A DNA stretch of 64,000 nucleotides from Labilithrix luteola. Lineage in GTDB: Bacteria > Myxococcota_A > Polyangia > Polyangiales > Polyangiaceae. Both the position numbers and the translations under genes were made by a program. The DNA lies in NCBI RefSeq assembly GCF_001263205.1, contig NZ_CP012333.1, forward strand, positions 8,351,501 to 8,415,500, written 5' to 3'. Positions within the stretch are counted from its first letter, which is position 1. Each line of letters begins with the position of its first letter. The notes below the pieces were generated by a model that saw nothing but the letters and a program-made list of their open reading frames with translations, made no database searches and was not told where the DNA came from. Shown in pieces: positions 60,548-64,000 of the stretch.

Positions 60548-61360
60548 CTACGCAGCTCGGTCGTCGTCGATCGTCGCCTCACGCGAGGGCTGGCTCACGC
60601 CGGGTGAGCGGCCGAAGCGGAGAATGAGCCCCAGCCATCCGCGTCCGAGGTAGAGCAGGTTGATCGCGGCGTAGACCCAGAACATCACGTCGAGCCGCCC
60701 GAGCAGCGCGAAGATCCAGATATGACTCGGGTAGTGGTTCAAGAAGCGGAGGAACGTCGTCACGAGTCCGCCGATGCGGCCCACGAGCGACGTGGGCTTT
60801 GCTTCGACGACCGCCTCGTAGTGTGCTTCGACCGTCTGAGCGCGCCCACTCACCTCCGGGCGGCGGACGAAGTTCGTGAGCGACGTTGCCGACGCGAGGA
60901 TGATCGCGGCTCCGGTCGCGGCGAGGAGGAACGTCGGTGTTCCGGGGCGCCACTCGGTGCCGTCGAACCCGAGGCCGCCGCCGCGCCAGAAGCGGATCGG
61001 TAGCGCCGCAGCGAGCAATACTGCCTTGATCTCGTCGGTGAAGAAGTCGAAGAGATGACCTTCCTTCGAGGCGATCTTTTTGAAGCGTGCGAGCATGCCG
61101 TCGACGCAATCGAGGCAATACGACAGCTCGAGGACGGCGACGGCGATGAGGCCGCCGCGGTAGTCGGGGATCGCGACGAGGAGCGCCATCGACACGACGA
61201 AGACGAACAGGTTGAGGAGCGTGACCTGGTTCGGCGTGATGGGAGTCTTCGCGAAGATCCCGACGACGAATGCCGCGACCGGACGCATCATGTACACGTT
61301 GAAGACGAGGTCGTGCTTCTTCCGCGTCGTGCGGTAAATCTCGAGAGCGGTACGGATCAT
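60548..61360 (-). CDS. CDP-alcohol phosphatidyltransferase family protein
   Basis: 270 residues, integral membrane. The catalytic motif D-x2-D-G-x2-A-R-x8-G-x3-D-x3-D is complete in DCVDGMLARFKKIASKEG plus HLFDFFTDE (about residues 83-108). About six hydrophobic helices flank it (AAFVVGIFAKTPITPNQVTL, LFVFVVSMALLVAI, AAIILASATSLT, HIWIFALLGRLDVMFWVY). These enzymes transfer a phospho-alcohol between a CDP-activated lipid or head group and an acceptor alcohol. The acceptor cannot be deduced; archaetidyl- or inositol-phosphate synthase-like members have a similar size. No lipid-metabolism neighbours are present. Confidence 0.9.
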   Translation of the reverse strand: MIRTALEIYRTTRKKHDLVFNVYMMRPVAAFVVGIFAKTPITPNQVTLLNLFVFVVSMALLVAIPDYRGGLIAVAVLELSYCLDCVDGMLARFKKIASKEGHLFDFFTDEIKAVLLAAALPIRFWRGGGLGFDGTEWRPGTPTFLLAATGAAIILASATSLTNFVRRPEVSGRAQTVEAHYEAVVEAKPTSLVGRIGGLVTTFLRFLNHYPSHIWIFALLGRLDVMFWVYAAINLLYLGRGWLGLILRFGRSPGVSQPSREATIDDDRAA

Positions 61361-61653
61361 CTTCGAATCGTTTCCATCACACCTCGGCCAGCGGCTTGTC
61401 CAGTTCGAGGGGTTGGTGACGGTGCCTGCGAGCTCGAAAGCGCGTCCTTAGGGGGCTCATTCTGCATGATGTGGGGGAGCGTGTTTGCAAACTCATCCGA
61501 GAACAAACGCCGTTGGGAGACAAAGCGTCGCGCGAGCGACGTCGTCTCGTATCCGACAACGAACGAAATTGCGGATCCGGGCGCCAGCTCGACGAGCAAA
61601 GCGTGCGAAGCGCACCAAGCGACCGGTGCGCTCGGTCACTCATCGCAGGACAA
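61361..61653. other. Divergent intergenic region
   Basis: About 290 bases between the phosphatidyltransferase gene and the SPOR-like gene. Open frames here lack protein-like features. It is presumably promoter DNA for both genes. Confidence 0.45.
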
Positions 61654-62343
61654 ATGCAGGTAGCGCCTCACCGCATGCGTTCCTGGCCGATGCGTCTTCG
61701 TCTCCTGGTGATGGTGGTGCTGGTTTCGACCTTCCTCGGCTCCACCAACGAAGCCAAGGCCTGCTGGTGTGGCTACTCCGCCCATGTCGGCCGCGCGGCG
61801 GTCACCGAACCGATGCCGAACAACGACTCTTGCCCGGTCGCTTGGGATCCCTCCGTCATTCGCGAATGGGCGACGTGGATCGTCCGGCTCGACGAAGTCC
61901 TGCCAGCAGGCGCGAGCCTCGAGGCCTTCGGGACGCCGGCGGTCGTGAAGTCCGCGAGCGAGCAGCTCGATGTCGACTGGCAGGACCTTCCAGGGCTGTT
62001 CGACGGCGTCGCGAAACTCCAATCGGACTCGGCCCGCGTCGAACGAGCACGCGCGATGAACGCGCAGGTCTACACCGTTCAGATCTTTGCCAGCGCAACG
62101 AGTGCGGGCGCCGCACGGATCGCCGAGCGCGCGAACGAGGCGGAGGTCGAAGACGATGGATTCTTCTTCGCTGGTGACGTCCCGGCGACGAATCCCATGG
62201 CTCACGTGATCGAGGAGACGGTGCGTGGACGGCGCATGCACAAAGTCCTGATCGGCGCGTTCCTCGACCGTCCGGCGGCGCTTCGCACCTCGCACACCCT
62301 CGCGCGGAACCTCGGAATCCCGACCTTCGTCCGTGCACTCTAG
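61654..62343 (+). CDS. Exported protein with SPOR-like C-terminal domain
   Basis: 229 residues from ATG 61654 (GCAGGA just upstream; ATG 61675 or 61690 possible). A signal peptide (LRLLVMVVLVSTFLGSTNEAKA) leads to a mature start with CWCGYS. The middle (about 60-130) is unrecognised. The end (about 140-229) fits a SPOR-type fold: YTVQIFASATSAGAARIAERAN, a variable loop, RMHKVLIGAFLDRPAALRTSHTLARNLGIPTFV. SPOR domains bind denuded glycan strands at division sites, so a role at the peptidoglycan is possible. Confidence 0.65.
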   Translation: MQVAPHRMRSWPMRLRLLVMVVLVSTFLGSTNEAKACWCGYSAHVGRAAVTEPMPNNDSCPVAWDPSVIREWATWIVRLDEVLPAGASLEAFGTPAVVKSASEQLDVDWQDLPGLFDGVAKLQSDSARVERARAMNAQVYTVQIFASATSAGAARIAERANEAEVEDDGFFFAGDVPATNPMAHVIEETVRGRRMHKVLIGAFLDRPAALRTSHTLARNLGIPTFVRAL

Positions 62344-62403
62344 AGCGCAACTCGGTTGCGCTGATTGAATAGTCAAACGGAGTTCGCGACAGACTTGTGC
62401 AAA

Positions 62404-62456
62404 GGACCGAGGATTTCGGGGCCCTCGCCCACCGTGGGCCCCGAAATTCTCGGTCC
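62404..62456. terminator. Strong bidirectional terminator hairpin
   Basis: Two 21-base arms (62404-62424 and 62436-62456) pair with one mismatch around an 11-base loop, between the convergent genes ending at 62343 and 62485. Confidence 0.8.
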
Positions 62457-62484
62457 GTGCAAGTGGTCGCCGCAGTCGTCGACG

Positions 62485-62778
62485 TCAGCGGGCTACCTTG
62501 TGCACGGTAACCTCGCCGGTCGTGATCTGTGGCGGGTTGGGAAGCAGCGAAGTCAGCCTCTCGTGGACGAGGGTGGCAGCTCGTCGATTCGACTCCTCGA
62601 CGCCAGCCTTGTCCTGAAAGACGCTGGTGGAGAGCACGACTCCACCGTCCGCTTCGATCCAGTCGTAGGAGACGAACCCTGGGATGTCCAAGACGAGCGG
62701 TAGATAAGCCTCTTCCACCAAGCGCCCGACCTCACGAGGATTGGTCACTCCCTCGTATCTTCGTACGGCCGCGTACAT
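62485..62778 (-). CDS. Small antibiotic-biosynthesis-monooxygenase-like (dimeric alpha-beta barrel) protein
   Basis: 97 residues from ATG 62778 with AAGGAGG 7 bases upstream. The pattern MYAAVRRYEGVTNPREVGRL, YLPLVLDIPGFVSYDWIEAD, VVLSTSVFQDKAGVEESNR fits the ABM/ferredoxin-like dimeric barrel superfamily, whose members are quinone monooxygenases, heme-degrading enzymes or non-catalytic binding proteins. No catalytic residue assignment is possible. It is expressed divergently from the DKNYY-type gene. Confidence 0.75.
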   Translation of the reverse strand: MYAAVRRYEGVTNPREVGRLVEEAYLPLVLDIPGFVSYDWIEADGGVVLSTSVFQDKAGVEESNRRAATLVHERLTSLLPNPPQITTGEVTVHKVAR

Positions 62779-63002
62779 GACGTCCTCCTTGTGCGGGAAG
62801 TGCGCGGTTCGCTGCATGCCGCGTGCCCTTGGCGAGCCGCCAGCTCATCGCTGGATCTGACTCCGACATCGCTCGAGAGCGCGACCACGCCTGGACCGTT
62901 CGCCAACTCGTTCGTACCAACGAAGCGCGCGAGACAGGCAAGACGCCCCGTCGCGCGCGACCCCTCGTTGCACCTGTGCTGCTGCGCTGGTACTCGCTAC
63001 GC

Positions 63003-64000
63003 ATGGGCGTGAGTACCCGCTATTTCGTTCGCAACGGCGTAGTCGCCTGTGAGCTGACGGGCTACGGCCGGACCATCGAGATCGACACCACCCTCGATCT
63101 CGCGTCATGGCGCGACCTCGGAGATGGCTACGCGGTCGACGCGCGCACAGTCGTGAGAGCCGGTGAGACGATCGACGACGCCGACGCCTCCACCTTCACT
63201 CTCCTGCGTGGCGGATGGGCCAAGGACGCCAACACTGTCTACAACGACGGCGCACCGGCCGACGCGCCCGACGACGGCCCGTGGGATCCAGCCTCCTTTG
63301 TCGCCTTTGGCGCGCGCTACATCGCTGACCGACGAGGCGTCTTCTGTTGGCGCTACGGCTACGACTGCTACGAGCTCAGCCTCGTTGACGGGGCCGCGGC
63401 CACATCCTTCGAGGAGATCGGCCTCACCTTCGGCCGCGACTGCGCATCGGGCGTGCTCTACAACAACGGCGTCGTCGAGCCCCAGATCGATGCCCCGACG
63501 TTCGAGCTTCGCGGCCGGTGGTTCGCCGTCGATCGGACGACCGTGCATCACCTTTGCTATGGCGGGAAGCACACCGACACTGTGTCGCTTGCTCGGCTCG
63601 ACGCCGACGCGAGCACCTTCATCATCCTCGGCGAGCACTACGCTGCGGATGCGCGCACCGTCTTCTACTTTCTCAACGACGACGGCGATGCTGATCTCGC
63701 AGAGCTACGCGCCTTGCCCGATGTGGTGCCGTCGGATTTCGAGTCTCTTCCAGCGATCGACCCTGGATATGCGCGCGCCGGCGACCGCATCCTCAACCAT
63801 GGGGAGGTCGAACGAGGAATTGCCGACGCGCGCACGTTCACGGCGCTCGCCCCTGGCTTTTGCCGAGACGCGCAGCATGTCTATCGCATGACGCGCACGC
63901 TCCGTGAGTTCGCGGGCGCGCAGACGTACAGCGTCGAGGTGCTCGTCCCCGCAGTCGTAGCCGGCGCGGATCCCGAGCACTTCACGCCCAGCGACTCCGA
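63003..64000 (+). CDS. DKNYY-repeat family protein, 3' end beyond the window
   Basis: The frame from ATG 63003 stays open to the window edge (332 codons). It consists of repeats of about 40-60 residues ending in a Tyr/Phe-rich unit: YAVDARTVVRAGETIDDAD, WAKDANTVYNDG, YIADRRGVFCWRYG, YAADARTVFYFLNDD, CRDAQHVYRM. The (Y)AxDxxxVFY core matches DKNYY-type proteins of unknown function. There is no signal peptide. The frame is also open upstream to a GTG at 62823, which would add about 60 residues, so the start is uncertain. Confidence 0.7.
   Translation, partial: MGVSTRYFVRNGVVACELTGYGRTIEIDTTLDLASWRDLGDGYAVDARTVVRAGETIDDADASTFTLLRGGWAKDANTVYNDGAPADAPDDGPWDPASFVAFGARYIADRRGVFCWRYGYDCYELSLVDGAAATSFEEIGLTFGRDCASGVLYNNGVVEPQIDAPTFELRGRWFAVDRTTVHHLCYGGKHTDTVSLARLDADASTFIILGEHYAADARTVFYFLNDDGDADLAELRALPDVVPSDFESLPAIDPGYARAGDRILNHGEVERGIADARTFTALAPGFCRDAQHVYRMTRTLREFAGAQTYSVEVLVPAVVAGADPEHFTPSDS

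Noticed and set aside
60372..60653. 93-codon plus-strand frame after the lipoprotein gene
   Set aside because: It overlaps the 3' end of the phosphatidyltransferase gene on the other strand, has no ribosome site and becomes Arg/Pro/Ser-rich.

Overview
The window is a GC-rich chromosomal segment that looks like a myxobacterium of the Polyangiales type (Labilithrix/Sorangium-like). The signs are a complete single-operon type II secretion system, eukaryotic-type Ser/Thr kinases followed by TPR outer-envelope genes, many aspartate/alanine-rich lipoproteins, Cys-rich NCGACG-repeat lipoproteins, AgmX/PglI C-terminal domains and four-helix-bundle (S23/IVP) genes. This placement is inference from gene content; no rRNA or tRNA gene was seen.

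Region 1 (1-16.5 kb) holds the 3' end of an NtrC-type sigma-54 activator, then gspC, a small membrane ORF, gspD, E, F, a GspG-like gene without a prepilin motif, and gspG, H, I, J, K, L, M, N, tightly packed with many 4-base start/stop overlaps. A BtpA-family gene follows. A sigma-54-like -24/-12 element lies ahead of gspC.

Region 2 (16.5-33.7 kb) is stable chromosome. It contains two Ser/Thr kinase + TPR gene pairs (17.8-19.5 kb, minus; 23.3-25.8 kb, plus, continuing into two DUF1566 genes), purD, a 7TM hybrid histidine kinase, a DUF1015 gene and lon with a clear terminator.

Region 3 (33.7-48.2 kb) is accessory and rearranged. The last 69 bases of lon recur in direct orientation at 47585-47653, each time followed by a four-helix-bundle gene, so about 14 kb lies between two copies of a lon-3'/S23 junction. 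A neighbouring piece of lon lies inverted at 46686-46808. Between them are decayed S23 copies, an internally deleted IS3-family element with matched ends and a 3-base target duplication, degenerate repeats, a MerR regulator, a phosphoesterase and unusual lipoproteins (ferritin-like, HYDIN/ASH, parallel beta-helix). A second IS3 fragment abuts the distal S23 copy.

Region 4 (48.2-57.7 kb, minus strand) is a probable seven-gene transcription unit: a beta-barrel-like exported protein, an ECF sigma factor fused in frame to a transmembrane/repeat domain, then five lipoproteins (Cys-rich, two propeller-like, RCC1, IgGFc-binding-like) whose starts and stops mostly overlap. It reads as a sigma-controlled set of surface lipoproteins and is the most interesting candidate system here.

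Region 5 (57.7-64 kb) is a mixture: a RidA-family gene with a palindromic operator-like site and foreign-looking base use, lipoproteins, a CDP-alcohol phosphatidyltransferase, a SPOR-like protein, a small monooxygenase-like protein and the start of a DKNYY-repeat protein cut by the window edge.
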